Shown piece after piece: positions 1-8,215 of a stretch of DNA of 64,000 nucleotides. The stretch is from Verrucomicrobium sp. Its GTDB lineage: Bacteria > Verrucomicrobiota > Verrucomicrobiia > Methylacidiphilales > GAS474. The notes beneath the pieces were generated by a model. The model was not told the DNA's origin. It worked only from the letters and a program-made list of their open reading frames with translations, and did no database searches. Both the position numbers and the translations under genes were made by a program. The stretch's first letter is position 1. Each line of letters begins with the position of its first letter. The stretch is from assembly GCA_028283855.1 (NCBI GenBank), contig JAPWJX010000003.1, forward strand, positions 682,001-746,000. Reading direction: 5' to 3'.

Positions 1-521
1 GTCAGGGCGCGGAAGGGATAATTGCGGATGACCTCGTTGATCTTGTCCAGGCCTTCCTTGGGGTGGCCCGTTTGGGCGAGGCGGACGCCGTCCTGGAGGG
101 TGTCCAGCCGGGTGTCCAGGATGACGCGAAGCTGGCCCAGGCGCTCCTGCTGGCGGGGGTTGTCGAGGGTCAGCTGCTGGATCTCCAAGAGATCCTCGTG
201 GAGGGCGTCGGCGGGGGAGGCGGGGGGTTTCTCCGCGCCTTGAAGGCCCACGATCCGGGTGCGCAGGATGCTTTCCGTGTCCCGCATGTCGAAGAGGAGC
301 CGGTAGCACCGCGCCTCCACCAGGTAGGTGTGGGAGACCCAGCGGGCGGCGTCGTAGGCGGCGCGTGTCGCCGTGTCGTAAAGCAGGGCGGGCAGGACGA
401 CGACGACGAGGCCGAGGATGACGAGGATCGCCCGCTTCAGCCCGGAGGGCAGCTCCGAAAACCACTCCGCCACCTGGGCGTAGCCGGTCCGGCGGGCAGC
501 GGAGGCGGAGGAGAAAGGCAT
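1..521 (-). CDS. CHASE3-domain membrane sensor protein, N-terminal part (cut by window edge)
   Basis: An open frame starts at ATG 521 and runs leftwards off the window without a stop; 173 codons are visible. After a polar N-terminus there is one membrane segment at about residues 30-48. Residues 60-173 follow the CHASE3 pattern: a helix with W-V-x-H-T-Y, a D-x-E-S-I-L-R-T-R stretch where CHASE3 has its D-x-E-x-x-x-R motif, and a later Q-x-R-L-x-x-L helix. CHASE3 is an extracytoplasmic sensor domain usually joined to a histidine kinase or diguanylate cyclase, but the output domain lies outside the window. It follows the aldo/keto reductase gene on the same strand after 37 bases. No clear ribosome site was seen. 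Confidence 0.7.
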   Translation of the reverse strand, partial: MPFSSASAARRTGYAQVAEWFSELPSGLKRAILVILGLVVVVLPALLYDTATRAAYDAARWVSHTYLVEARCYRLLFDMRDTESILRTRIVGLQGAEKPPASPADALHEDLLEIQQLTLDNPRQQERLGQLRVILDTRLDTLQDGVRLAQTGHPKEGLDKINEVIRNYPFRAL

Positions 522-558
522 GCGCGTCAGCTTAGCACCGGACCGGGGGCGCGCCAAA

Positions 559-1596
559 TCAGGCGGCGGCCCCGGCCAGGGGCGGCGTCATGGTTCCCTT
601 GAAGCGGGGCTCTTCCGGCGGCAGGCCGAAGTTGGCCGCGACGAGGGTGTCGATGCGGGCCAGTTCCTCCGCCGTGAGGGCGGGGGTCTCCGGCGCGGCG
701 GCGAATTCTTCCAGCTGTTCGGCGTTGTAGATGTTCGGCAGGCAGCAGCCGGTGCGCGGGTCGGCCAGGAGCCATTGGAGGGCGGCCTGGCCCAGGGTGC
801 GGCCGGGGCCTTCCAGGAAGCGGAGCTGGTCGACTTTCTGGATGCCGCTCAGCAGCCAGGAGCGGGGGCGGTGGCTGCGGTGGTCGGTGGGGGGGAAGGT
901 CGTCTCGGCGGTGTATTTCCCCTCCAGCATGCCGCTGGAGTGGGGGACGCGGACCAGGAAGCGGGTGTCGGGGCTCTCGCCGTCGTCCATCATCTGCCGG
1001 CCGGGGTGGGGCTCCAGCAGGTTGTAGATGTGCTGCAGGATGTGGGGGCGGCGCTGGCGGAGGGTTTCGATCCCTTCGTAGAGCCAGCCGATGGCGGGCC
1101 CCAGGGCGGCGCCGTAGGAGCGGATCTTCCCCTCTTTCTGCAGGGCGGCCAGCAGTTCCCAGAGGCCGTCGTCCTGGACTTGTTCCATGCGGATGTTGTG
1201 GAGCTGGAGGATGTCGATCCGGTCGGTCTTCAGGCGCTGGAGGGCCAGGTCGGTGGCCTGGCGGATGAAGGGCAGGGAGAAGTCGTGCGGGATTTCCCGC
1301 TGGCCCCGGCGCTCCTCGCCATGGTCGTAAAAGTTATAACCAACCTTGGTGGCGATGACGACTTTGTCCCGGTCGGCCGGGGTGGGGAAGGCCTTGGCCA
1401 GCAGTTCCTCGCTGCGGCCGTTGCCGTAGGTGTCGGCGGCGTCAAAGAGGGTGATCCCCAGGTCGAGGGCCTTGTGCATGAGGGCGACGGCTTCCTCGTC
1501 GGTGAACTGGCCCCACCATCCGGTCGAAACGGTCCAGAGACCGAAGCCGATTTCGGAAAGCAGGAGGTCGGTGCGGGGAAGGGGGCGGTACTTCAT
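559..1596 (-). CDS. Aldo/keto reductase
   Basis: The 345-residue protein has the (beta/alpha)8 aldo/keto reductase pattern, NADPH-dependent reduction of a carbonyl substrate. Visible family motifs are LFDAADTYGNG, carrying the catalytic Asp and Tyr, IATKVGYN with the catalytic Lys, and ILQLHN with the active-site His. I chose the ATG at 1596 because MKYRPLPRTDL matches the usual family start; the open frame extends upstream to 1839 but that part overlaps nuoJ on the other strand. The substrate cannot be told. It is divergent from the nuo cluster and co-directional with the sensor gene after it. Confidence 0.88.
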   Translation of the reverse strand: MKYRPLPRTDLLLSEIGFGLWTVSTGWWGQFTDEEAVALMHKALDLGITLFDAADTYGNGRSEELLAKAFPTPADRDKVVIATKVGYNFYDHGEERRGQREIPHDFSLPFIRQATDLALQRLKTDRIDILQLHNIRMEQVQDDGLWELLAALQKEGKIRSYGAALGPAIGWLYEGIETLRQRRPHILQHIYNLLEPHPGRQMMDDGESPDTRFLVRVPHSSGMLEGKYTAETTFPPTDHRSHRPRSWLLSGIQKVDQLRFLEGPGRTLGQAALQWLLADPRTGCCLPNIYNAEQLEEFAAAPETPALTAEELARIDTLVAANFGLPPEEPRFKGTMTPPLAGAAA

Positions 1597-1634
1597 GGGG
1601 AGAGGGCTTTGAGTCTCGCGTACCGGACCGGGGC

Positions 1635-1658
1635 GGGGCAACGATGAAAAGTTGCCCC
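1635..1658. promoter_or_regulatory. Perfect 8-bp inverted repeat in divergent intergenic region
   Basis: GGGGCAAC and GTTGCCCC flank an 8-base loop, GATGAAAA. It lies between the divergently oriented aldo/keto reductase and nuoJ genes. It could be an operator or an RNA hairpin in the nuoJ leader; no T-run follows, so it is not an obvious terminator. Confidence 0.35.
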
Positions 1659-1695
1659 GTGGGGGGAGACCGGGTAGCTTCCCCACCGCCCCGCT

Positions 1696-2157
1696 ATGGA
1701 CGCCTTTATCTTTTGCGTCAGCCTGCTGCCCCTCGGGGCGGGGGGGCTGGCGGTTGTCCTGGGGCGGCGCCCCGTGACGAACGCCGCCGGTTTGGCGGCG
1801 GTCCTGGCCGGGTTGGCCGGGCTTTTCCTTTCCCTGCATGCTTCCGGGCCGGCCTCCGTGGCGGCCGTTCTGGCGGGGGCGGCCTGGGGCGGCCTGATTC
1901 CCTATGCCCGCGGCGCCGGGCTGGAGCCGGAGGAGGGAATGCGGCTGCGCCCCTTCGGCCTGCTCTGCGGCCTGGCGGCGGCTCTCTTTTTCGCCACGGT
2001 CTTTTTCCGCGCGGCCCGGTCGCTAAGCGGCTCTCTGCCGGGGGATGTCTCCGCCGCCGTCGACGGCAGTTATTTTTTGCCCGCTCAGGCGCTGGTCATT
2101 CTGGTCCTGGTAGCGGTGGTGGCCGGGGCTTGGCTGGGGCGGAAGGGGGCGGCGTGA
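1696..2157 (+). CDS. nuoJ: NADH-quinone oxidoreductase subunit J-like membrane protein
   Basis: A 153-residue hydrophobic protein with about five membrane segments, placed directly before a clear NuoK. Position, size and hydropathy identify it as NuoJ, a small subunit of the complex I membrane arm. The usual conserved third helix (VY-x-GA-x-x-VL-x-x-F pattern, containing the E. coli Tyr59 region) is poorly kept: the aligned stretch reads VLAGAAWGGLIPYA. This subunit is therefore divergent, like the rest of the cluster. Its TGA overlaps the GTG start of nuoK. Without the neighbouring genes the assignment would be weak. Confidence 0.65.
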   Translation: MDAFIFCVSLLPLGAGGLAVVLGRRPVTNAAGLAAVLAGLAGLFLSLHASGPASVAAVLAGAAWGGLIPYARGAGLEPEEGMRLRPFGLLCGLAAALFFATVFFRAARSLSGSLPGDVSAAVDGSYFLPAQALVILVLVAVVAGAWLGRKGAA

Positions 2158-2450
2158 CTTTCCACGCCTACGCGGCGGCGGCCGCCTTCCTCTTTTTCCT
2201 GGGAATTTTTGGGATGGTCGCCCGGCGCAATCTCTTTGCCCAGCTGCTTTCCCTTCAGCTTCTCTTTGCCGGGGCAGCCCTGCTTCTGGCCGCCTTCAGC
2301 CGCTTCCGGGACCGGGACGGGGCGGTGTTGGCCGTTTTTGTCCTGATGGTGGCGGCTGTCTGGACGGCGGCGGCCGCGGCGCTCCTCGGCTTTCTGCAGC
2401 GCCGCCGGCGGACGATCCGGAGCGAGGATTTCACGACCCTCAAGTTTTAG
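2154..2450 (+). CDS. nuoK: NADH-quinone oxidoreductase subunit K-like, both conserved Glu lost
   Basis: Ninety-eight residues with three membrane helices and the NuoK landmarks: LGIFGMVARRNL near residue 20 and a basic tail with QRRRR. It starts at GTG 2154, overlapping the nuoJ stop. Aligned by eye to E. coli NuoK, the two membrane glutamates needed for coupling are replaced: Glu36 corresponds to Gln35 (LLSLQLL) and Glu72 to Trp70 (MVAAVWTAA). A six-base gap separates it from the next gene. The fold seems intact but the proton-pathway charges are missing. Confidence 0.8.
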   Translation: MTFHAYAAAAAFLFFLGIFGMVARRNLFAQLLSLQLLFAGAALLLAAFSRFRDRDGAVLAVFVLMVAAVWTAAAAALLGFLQRRRRTIRSEDFTTLKF

Positions 2451-2455
2451 TTCCA

Positions 2456-2728
2456 ATGGCCCTTCCCCGCTTTCTCTATTTGGCGCCGTTCCTGGCCCCC
2501 CTTGCCCTGGGGCTGGCCTGGCTCTTGCGCGGTTTGCCTTCCCTTGGCCTGGCGGCGTTTGTTTCCGCCGTCGACCGCTGGGGCGTCGCCTTTCTCTTGG
2601 TGCGCGGCGCCGGGCTGGCGGCCAGTCTGGCGGGGGAGTGCGGGCGGCTTCTCCAGGTCGGCAATGTGCGGGGCGGCCTTTTCTTCCTGATCCTGGGCGG
2701 CGCGGGGCTCGTCGCCCTTTTCCTCTGA
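2456..2728 (+). CDS. Short membrane protein resembling only the C-terminus of NuoL
   Basis: Ninety residues sit exactly where nuoL (about 600 residues) is expected between nuoK and nuoM. An N-terminal membrane helix (about residues 7-24) is followed by a stretch that matches the extreme C-terminus of NuoL: a VDRWG segment where NuoL has its VDxxxID region, then GRLLQVGNVRGG resembling the family's RxLQTGxVRxY, then a last membrane helix. The antiporter-like core of NuoL is absent. Its TGA overlaps the nuoM ATG. It may be a reduced NuoL retaining only the anchor, or a new subunit built from it. Confidence 0.65.
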   Translation: MALPRFLYLAPFLAPLALGLAWLLRGLPSLGLAAFVSAVDRWGVAFLLVRGAGLAASLAGECGRLLQVGNVRGGLFFLILGGAGLVALFL

Positions 2729-4203
2729 TGTTGGCCCTTCTCCTCCTCCTGCCCCTGGCGGCGCTGGCGGCGATCCTCCTGGGCGCTCCGGCGAAGCTTG
2801 CGGCCTTCCTGGCCGCCCTGGGCAATTTCCTCCTGAGCGCGGCCCTTGCGGTCCGCTTCGTCCCGGGAACGCCCGGCTTCCAGTTCGAGCAGCGGGCGGT
2901 CTGGGCCGCTTTCGACGGGACCGGGAGCCTTTCCCCGACGCTGCCGCCGATTGTCTGCCACCTGGGCATCGACGGCCTGAGCTTGCCCCTTCTTCTGGCG
3001 GCGACGCTGGTGACGCTGGCCGCGGTCCTTCTTACTCCCAAGCGGCTGGCGCAGGGCACGGCGACGTTTTATGGGCTCCTCCTGGTCCTGGCGGAGGGGC
3101 TGGTGGGGGTTTTTGTCTCGCTCGATCTTTTTTTCCTCTCCCTCTTCGCCACGTTGACGATCCTGCCTCTTTTCCTTCTGACGGGCCGTTGGGGCGGGCG
3201 CAATCGGCGCTTTGCCTCCCTTCAGGCGGCGCTCTGCCTGGCGCTGGGGAGCCTGGCCCTGCTCCTGGCCTTGGTCGCCCTCGTCTCCGCGCTGCCGCCC
3301 TCGGCCCGGACGTTTGACGTGACGGTCCTGGCGGGCGCGCGGGGGCTCGTCGGCCCGCAGGTGGCGCCGCTCCTCTTCGGCCTCCTGCTTTTGGGCGCGG
3401 GGCTGTTGGTCCCGCTTTTTCCCTTTCATAGCTGGTTCCCTGCCGCGCAGGCGGCGGAGCCGCCCCCGGTGGCGATGCTCCACGGCGCGCTTTTCAAGAA
3501 TGCCGGACTCTATCTTCTCCTGCGTGTGGCGTGGCCGCTTTTCCCGGAAACGGCGCGGCACGGGGAGGCGTGGCTCCTGGGTCTGGCGCTGGCGCAGGCC
3601 TTCGGCCTCGGCTTGGTGGCGCTGGCGCAGCGGGAGCTGCCGCTTTTGGCCGCTTCCTGGAGCGCGATGCGGACGGGCGGCCTCCTGCTGGGGCTGGCGG
3701 CCTGGAATCGGGTGGCCCTTTCCGGCGCGGTTCTTTGGATGGCGGCGGATGCCGTCGCCTTCGCCCTCCTCTTCGGCGCGGCGGGGGAGATTGTCCGCCG
3801 GACGGGGGAGGCGCGGATCGCCCACCTGGCGGGCCTGGCCCGCCGCGCGCCCTGGCTGGCGGGGATGTTCGGCCTGGGGGCGCTGGCCCTCCTGGGCTTC
3901 CCCGGCCTGCCCAACCTGGGCGGCCAGGAGGCGCTCTTCCTCGGCGCGTGGGCGGTTCACCCCCGCGCGACGCTCTGGATGGCGGGCGGCTTTTTCGCCG
4001 CCGCGGTTTTTCTGGCGAAGGCGCTGGCCCCCCTTTATCTGGGCGCGCCCGCCGGGCCGCCGGGGGCCGACTTGGCCCCGGGCCCGGAACGGCGGCCGTT
4101 CTATCTTTTGGCGGGCGGCCTTCTGCTTCTGGCCCTCCTGGCCGGGTCGGTCCTGCGCGCGGCTTCCGTGGCGGCGGGGCCGTTCTTCGGGGGGGCGCGA
4201 TGA
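2728..4203 (+). CDS. nuoM: NADH-quinone oxidoreductase subunit M-like, key charges altered
   Basis: A 491-residue antiporter-like membrane subunit with about 14 hydrophobic helices. NuoM landmarks remain: LDLFFLSLF, LFLLTGRWGG, PFHSWFP and ALFKNAGLYLLLR. Against E. coli NuoM, Glu144 in helix 5 aligns with Thr142 (FATLTILP), and Lys234 in helix 7 with Leu227 (GLLVPLFPFH). The helix-8 Lys265 is kept as Lys257, and a Glu like Glu407 is kept at 401 (GGQEALF). The Asp of the usual WLPDAH motif is Ala. ATG 2728 overlaps the preceding stop, and the gene overlaps nuoN by four bases. Confidence 0.85.
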   Translation: MLALLLLLPLAALAAILLGAPAKLAAFLAALGNFLLSAALAVRFVPGTPGFQFEQRAVWAAFDGTGSLSPTLPPIVCHLGIDGLSLPLLLAATLVTLAAVLLTPKRLAQGTATFYGLLLVLAEGLVGVFVSLDLFFLSLFATLTILPLFLLTGRWGGRNRRFASLQAALCLALGSLALLLALVALVSALPPSARTFDVTVLAGARGLVGPQVAPLLFGLLLLGAGLLVPLFPFHSWFPAAQAAEPPPVAMLHGALFKNAGLYLLLRVAWPLFPETARHGEAWLLGLALAQAFGLGLVALAQRELPLLAASWSAMRTGGLLLGLAAWNRVALSGAVLWMAADAVAFALLFGAAGEIVRRTGEARIAHLAGLARRAPWLAGMFGLGALALLGFPGLPNLGGQEALFLGAWAVHPRATLWMAGGFFAAAVFLAKALAPLYLGAPAGPPGADLAPGPERRPFYLLAGGLLLLALLAGSVLRAASVAAGPFFGGAR

Positions 4204-5603
4204 ACGGGCTCCTGTTGCCGTTGCCGGAGACGATCCTCGTCGTCCTGGGTCTTTTCCTTTTGGGCCGCCGCTGGCGCGCGGCGCGGCGGGGGGGCGGGCT
4301 GGTGGTGGCGGGAACGCTGGCGGCGCTCCTCCTGGAGTTTGTCCTGCCCCGGCAGTCGGGCTTTTACGGCTTCGGCCTTTATCTTTGGGACGGGACGGCG
4401 CTTTTCTTCCAGGTCTTTGTCCTGGCGGCGACGGCCTGTTGCGCCCTCCTGGGCCTTTTGACCGGGGCGCGGCCGCGCTGGCCGTTCCTTCTTTTTTCCG
4501 CGGCGGGCCTGGTTCTGCAGGCGGCGGTGAACGATTTTCTCCTCCTTTTCCTCGCCTGGACGGCTTCCTTCCTTCCCGCCGCGCTGGCCTTGGCGGGCGG
4601 GCGGGAGGCTTCCGCCGCGGAGGAGGAGGCCTCGGTGAAGACTCTCTTCCTGGCGATGGTGGGCGGGGTGCTCCTGGCCTTGGGGATCGCCTTGATTTTC
4701 GGCGTCGCGGGGAGCACGCGGTTCGACGTCGTTGCGGGGGTGCTGGAGACCCATGATCTGACGCCCGCGCTGGCGGCCGGGCTTCTTCTGGTCTTGGCGG
4801 GCCTGGGCTTCACCATCGGGGCGGTGCCGTTCCATTTTTGGGCGCCCGACGCGCAGCAAGGGGCCTCCATTCCCCTTTCTGCCTTTCTGGCGGTCGCGTT
4901 CAAGGGGGCGGGCTGCGCGGCGCTCTTGCGCGTGCTCGACCTGCCCTTCGGCGGGGTGGCGGTGGAAGGGGTGGCTCTGGCCGCCCTGGCGCTGACGGCG
5001 GTCCTTTCCCTGGCGCTGGGGAGCCTGGCCGGCCTGCCGCAGCGCAACGGCAAGCGCCTTTTGGGCTATGCGGGCATTGCCCACGCGGGATTTTTCCTGG
5101 CCGCCCTGGCGGCCAATAGCCGGGCGGGCTCCCACGCGCTTTGTTTTCTTTTGGTTTCCTATTTCCTGGCCGTTTTCCCCGTCCTGGCGGCGATCGCCCT
5201 TTCCGCCTCGCCGACCGGCGGCCGTCCCCAGCCGGGGACCCTGGCCGCCTTCGCGGGGCTGGGCCGCCGCGCGCCGCTCCTGGCCTGGGCCGCCGCGCTG
5301 GGGCTTGCCTCCCTGGCCGGGATTCCTCCCCTGCCCGGCTTTTTCGCCCGTTTTCTTATCGTGGCGGCCGCGTGGCAGGGGGGACAATACGGCGTGGCGG
5401 CCGCGGCCGTCCTGTTTTCCGTGCCGCTCCTCTATGGGGCGCTGGCGCTCATCCGGGCGATCTTCGTCGAGGAGCCGGCGGAGGAGGCCCCTCTCCGGCT
5501 GGAGCCGGGGATGCGCGCCTTCCTGGCGGGCGGGGTGGGGGTGACCCTCTTTTGCGGCCTCTGGCCGGGGCCGCTGCTGGCTTGGCTGGGCCGTCTCTTT
5601 TAG
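4200..5603 (+). CDS. nuoN: NADH-quinone oxidoreductase subunit N-like, key charges altered
   Basis: A 467-residue antiporter-like membrane subunit, recognisable as NuoN from GAVPFHFWAPDAQQG, AVAFKGAG, KRLLGYAGIAHAG and LAGIPPLPGFFARF. E. coli Glu133 aligns with Thr121 (LFLAWTASFLP). Lys217 aligns with Thr205: the normally FK-x-x-AVPFH motif reads FTIGAVPFH. Lys247 is kept as Lys235 and Lys395 is Arg384. The Thr replacement of the helix-5 Glu parallels that in nuoM. ATG 4200 overlaps the nuoM stop. It is the last gene of the cluster and converges, with a 4-base overlap, on the Fe-S carrier gene. Confidence 0.87.
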   Translation: MNGLLLPLPETILVVLGLFLLGRRWRAARRGGGLVVAGTLAALLLEFVLPRQSGFYGFGLYLWDGTALFFQVFVLAATACCALLGLLTGARPRWPFLLFSAAGLVLQAAVNDFLLLFLAWTASFLPAALALAGGREASAAEEEASVKTLFLAMVGGVLLALGIALIFGVAGSTRFDVVAGVLETHDLTPALAAGLLLVLAGLGFTIGAVPFHFWAPDAQQGASIPLSAFLAVAFKGAGCAALLRVLDLPFGGVAVEGVALAALALTAVLSLALGSLAGLPQRNGKRLLGYAGIAHAGFFLAALAANSRAGSHALCFLLVSYFLAVFPVLAAIALSASPTGGRPQPGTLAAFAGLGRRAPLLAWAAALGLASLAGIPPLPGFFARFLIVAAAWQGGQYGVAAAAVLFSVPLLYGALALIRAIFVEEPAEEAPLRLEPGMRAFLAGGVGVTLFCGLWPGPLLAWLGRLF

Positions 5604-5962
5604 ACGGTGAAGCTCTTCCCGCAGGAGCAGTGGGCGCTGGCGTTCGGGTTGGTGACGGTGAAGCCGGTGCTTTGGAGGTCCTCGCTGTAGTCGAGGGTCG
5701 AGCCGCTGACGTAGAGGGCGCTTTTCGGGTCGATGAAGAGGCGGACGTTGCGCGCTTCGATGACGATGTCCTTCGCCCGGGGTTCTTCCACCAGGTCCAT
5801 TTGATACTGCAGGCCGGAGCATCCCCCGCCGACGACGGCGATGCGGAGGGCCCCCCGGGGCTTGGCGCTCTGGGCCAGGAGGGACTCCAGTTTGCGGGCG
5901 GCGGCGTCGGTCAGGCGGCAAAGGTTTTCGTTGCCGGAGGTGGTGGGGGTGGAAATACCCAT
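5600..5962 (-). CDS. A-type iron-sulfur cluster carrier (IscA/ErpA/HesB family)
   Basis: A 120-residue HesB-like protein that accepts and delivers Fe-S clusters in the cytoplasm. The three conserved cysteines are visible: Cys48 in GGGCSGLQYQM, and Cys112 and Cys114 in the C-terminal HCSCGKSF. The first ~12 residues are a variable extension. It is convergent with nuoN. Complex I needs many Fe-S clusters, so the neighbourhood is sensible, though the facing orientation means it is not co-transcribed. Motifs do not separate ErpA from IscA or SufA. Confidence 0.92.
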   Translation of the reverse strand: MGISTPTTSGNENLCRLTDAAARKLESLLAQSAKPRGALRIAVVGGGCSGLQYQMDLVEEPRAKDIVIEARNVRLFIDPKSALYVSGSTLDYSEDLQSTGFTVTNPNASAHCSCGKSFTV

Positions 5963-6067
5963 AGAATCGGGGCCAAAGTGGGCTAGGATCAGGCTAAAAG
6001 AGGTGTACAGAAGGTCAAGGGGATGATAGACCCCTTTTCATTCGAAACGTTGCGGAGAAAAAAGCGC

Positions 6068-6095
6068 TAAAGTCCCTTTTCCGTCGGGTCGATAA
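6068..6095 (+). promoter_or_regulatory. Sigma-28-type flagellar promoter of fliD
   Basis: TAAA at 6068-6071, 16 bases, then GTCGATAA at 6088-6095, seven of eight matching the FliA -10 consensus GCCGATAA. It lies 48 bases before the fliD ATG. The spacing is one longer than the enteric 15, but the flagellin promoters in this window have the same 16. Confidence 0.7.
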
Positions 6096-6143
6096 ACGTA
6101 TCAGGGAAGTCCTTCTACCCTAAACTCATTCAGGTCCCAGGCC

Positions 6144-8141
6144 ATGGCGAGCACCTCCTTAACAGGCTCTATCGGCGGAGTTCAGATCTCCGACCTCATC
6201 TCGTCCCAGGACGCGGTGAATCGCCAGGGCGCCACCCGTCTCCAGGCCCAGGAGACGACGATCAACAATCAGACCCTGGCGCTGCAGGCCATCCAAAGCA
6301 GCATCAACGACGCCTACACCGCGCTCCAGGCCCTCGGCAAGTCGGCCCTCTACAAGACCAAGCTGGCGACGATGGCCAACACCGCCCTGGGCACCGCCAC
6401 GGCCGACGGCACCGCCGCCGCCGGCGCGTATGACATCAACGTTCTGCAGGTGGCCACCTCCTCCGTCCTCGTGGGGGCGAAGGCCAGCGCCGTCGTCACC
6501 GACACCTCCACGGCGGTCGACACGGTCCTGGGCACTTCCGTCGACGGCACTTTCACCCTGGGCACCGCCGGGGGCACGACCAAGAAGATCACCATCACCG
6601 CCGGGGAAACGATCCAGCAGCTGCTGGACGATATCAACACCGGCGCGGGCGCGGGCTCCGGCGTGACCGCCAGCTACGACACGACGACCGGCAAGTTCAC
6701 CTTCGCCGCCTCCGACTCCCTGGTTTTGAGCAACGGCACCAGCGACTTCCTCCAGCAGGCCCAGCTCTACAGCAACTACTCGGTCCGCTCCTCCGCCTCC
6801 ACCACCATCACGGCCAGCCAGACGGTCGGCTCCGCCTATTCCAACTTCGTCGACGGCACCTTCTCCCTCAACGGCGTCTCCATCAACGTCACCGGCACGG
6901 AGACTTTCCAGCAGCTCGTCGACCAGATCAACGCCCAGATCCCCGACGTCCAGGCATCGATCGTCGGCGGGCGGCTCACCTTTGAGTCGACCTCCACCAT
7001 GAGCGTCGCCAACGGGACGGGCAGCTTCTTCAAGCAGGCCGGCCTGGCGCTCAGCTCCTCCACCTCGACGACGTCCACCAACGCCCTCGGCACGCTCGAC
7101 ACCTCCGCCAATTTCACCGACGGCGGCTCCCTGGTCATCAACGGGACGACGATCTCTTACACCACTTCCGACACTCTCAGCTCCCTGCTGACCAGCATCA
7201 CCAACAGCGCGGCGGGGGTCGTGGCGGTCTACAACTCCTTCACGGACCAGGTCGAGCTGATCTCCAATAACCCGGGGCCCAGCGAGATCGAGGTGAGCGA
7301 CGTCACCGGCCCCCTGGCCGATTACGGCCTGACGGCTAACTCCAACGGCAGCCCCCAGTCGGTCATTGGCCAGTCGGCCATGGTGCAGGTCAACGGCGGC
7401 TCGATCGTCACTTCCGACAGCAACACCTTCACCGGCGACATGCTCGGCATCGCGGGGGTGACCTTCAACGCCACCGGCGTCGGCGAGACGACCCTGAGCA
7501 TCACCCCGGACGTCGCCACCATCCAGTCCGCCATCGACGCCTTCGTCGCCGCCTACGACGCGGCCCAGACCACGCTGGCCACCTATACGACGCTGACGAC
7601 CAGCACCGGCTCCGACAGCCTGGAAGGCGTCCTCTACAACGATCCCACGGTCAGCACCATGTCCCAGCAGCTGCGCGCCATCCTGGGCACCCAGTTCTAC
7701 GCCAGCGGCAAATACCAGACGCTGGAAGACCTGGGCATCGGGGGAAATTCCTCCAACAACCTGGCCACCGCCAGCAACACCACGCTGCTCACCGACGCGC
7801 TTACCAACCACCTGACGGACATCATGAACATCTTCGCCAATCCGGCCAGCGGCCTCTACGCGAAGATGGGCAAGTTGATGACCTCCCAGGCGGCGGGCGG
7901 CGCCAGCACGCTGGGGTTGAAGATCACGGCCAACAACCAGCAGGTCAAGGACCTGGACAACCGCATCGACCAGATCAACGCCAACGCGGACCTGAAGCTC
8001 ACCCAGCTGCAGGCGGCCTACGCGCGCTACGAGTCGGCCTACCAGACCGCGCAGACGACGACCTCCTATCTCAACAGCCTGACCAGCTCCAGCTCCAGCT
8101 CGAGCAGCAGCAGCAGTTCTTCCGGCAGCGTCCTGGGCTAG
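6144..8141 (+). CDS. fliD: Flagellar hook-associated protein 2 (filament cap) FliD
   Basis: A 665-residue FliD, the cap that folds flagellin at the growing filament tip. The N-terminus has the family start (SIGGVQISDLISS) followed by a helical stretch with AQETTINNQ. The C-terminal region has the coiled coil with KDLDNRIDQINA and LTQLQAAYARYESAY. The middle is Thr/Ser/Gly-rich and repetitive, and the protein is longer than the usual 450-500 residues. It ends in a run of about 17 serines. An open sigma-28-type promoter precedes it. It is followed by an unknown gene and fliS. No strong ribosome site is seen before ATG 6144. Confidence 0.9.
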   Translation: MASTSLTGSIGGVQISDLISSQDAVNRQGATRLQAQETTINNQTLALQAIQSSINDAYTALQALGKSALYKTKLATMANTALGTATADGTAAAGAYDINVLQVATSSVLVGAKASAVVTDTSTAVDTVLGTSVDGTFTLGTAGGTTKKITITAGETIQQLLDDINTGAGAGSGVTASYDTTTGKFTFAASDSLVLSNGTSDFLQQAQLYSNYSVRSSASTTITASQTVGSAYSNFVDGTFSLNGVSINVTGTETFQQLVDQINAQIPDVQASIVGGRLTFESTSTMSVANGTGSFFKQAGLALSSSTSTTSTNALGTLDTSANFTDGGSLVINGTTISYTTSDTLSSLLTSITNSAAGVVAVYNSFTDQVELISNNPGPSEIEVSDVTGPLADYGLTANSNGSPQSVIGQSAMVQVNGGSIVTSDSNTFTGDMLGIAGVTFNATGVGETTLSITPDVATIQSAIDAFVAAYDAAQTTLATYTTLTTSTGSDSLEGVLYNDPTVSTMSQQLRAILGTQFYASGKYQTLEDLGIGGNSSNNLATASNTTLLTDALTNHLTDIMNIFANPASGLYAKMGKLMTSQAAGGASTLGLKITANNQQVKDLDNRIDQINANADLKLTQLQAAYARYESAYQTAQTTTSYLNSLTSSSSSSSSSSSSSGSVLG

Positions 8142-8215
8142 CCCATGAGCCCTTGACGGGCGGCGGCTGATCCGCGCTTGCGCTTCGCGCCCTTTCCTTC
8201 CAGACTTCCCGGCGG

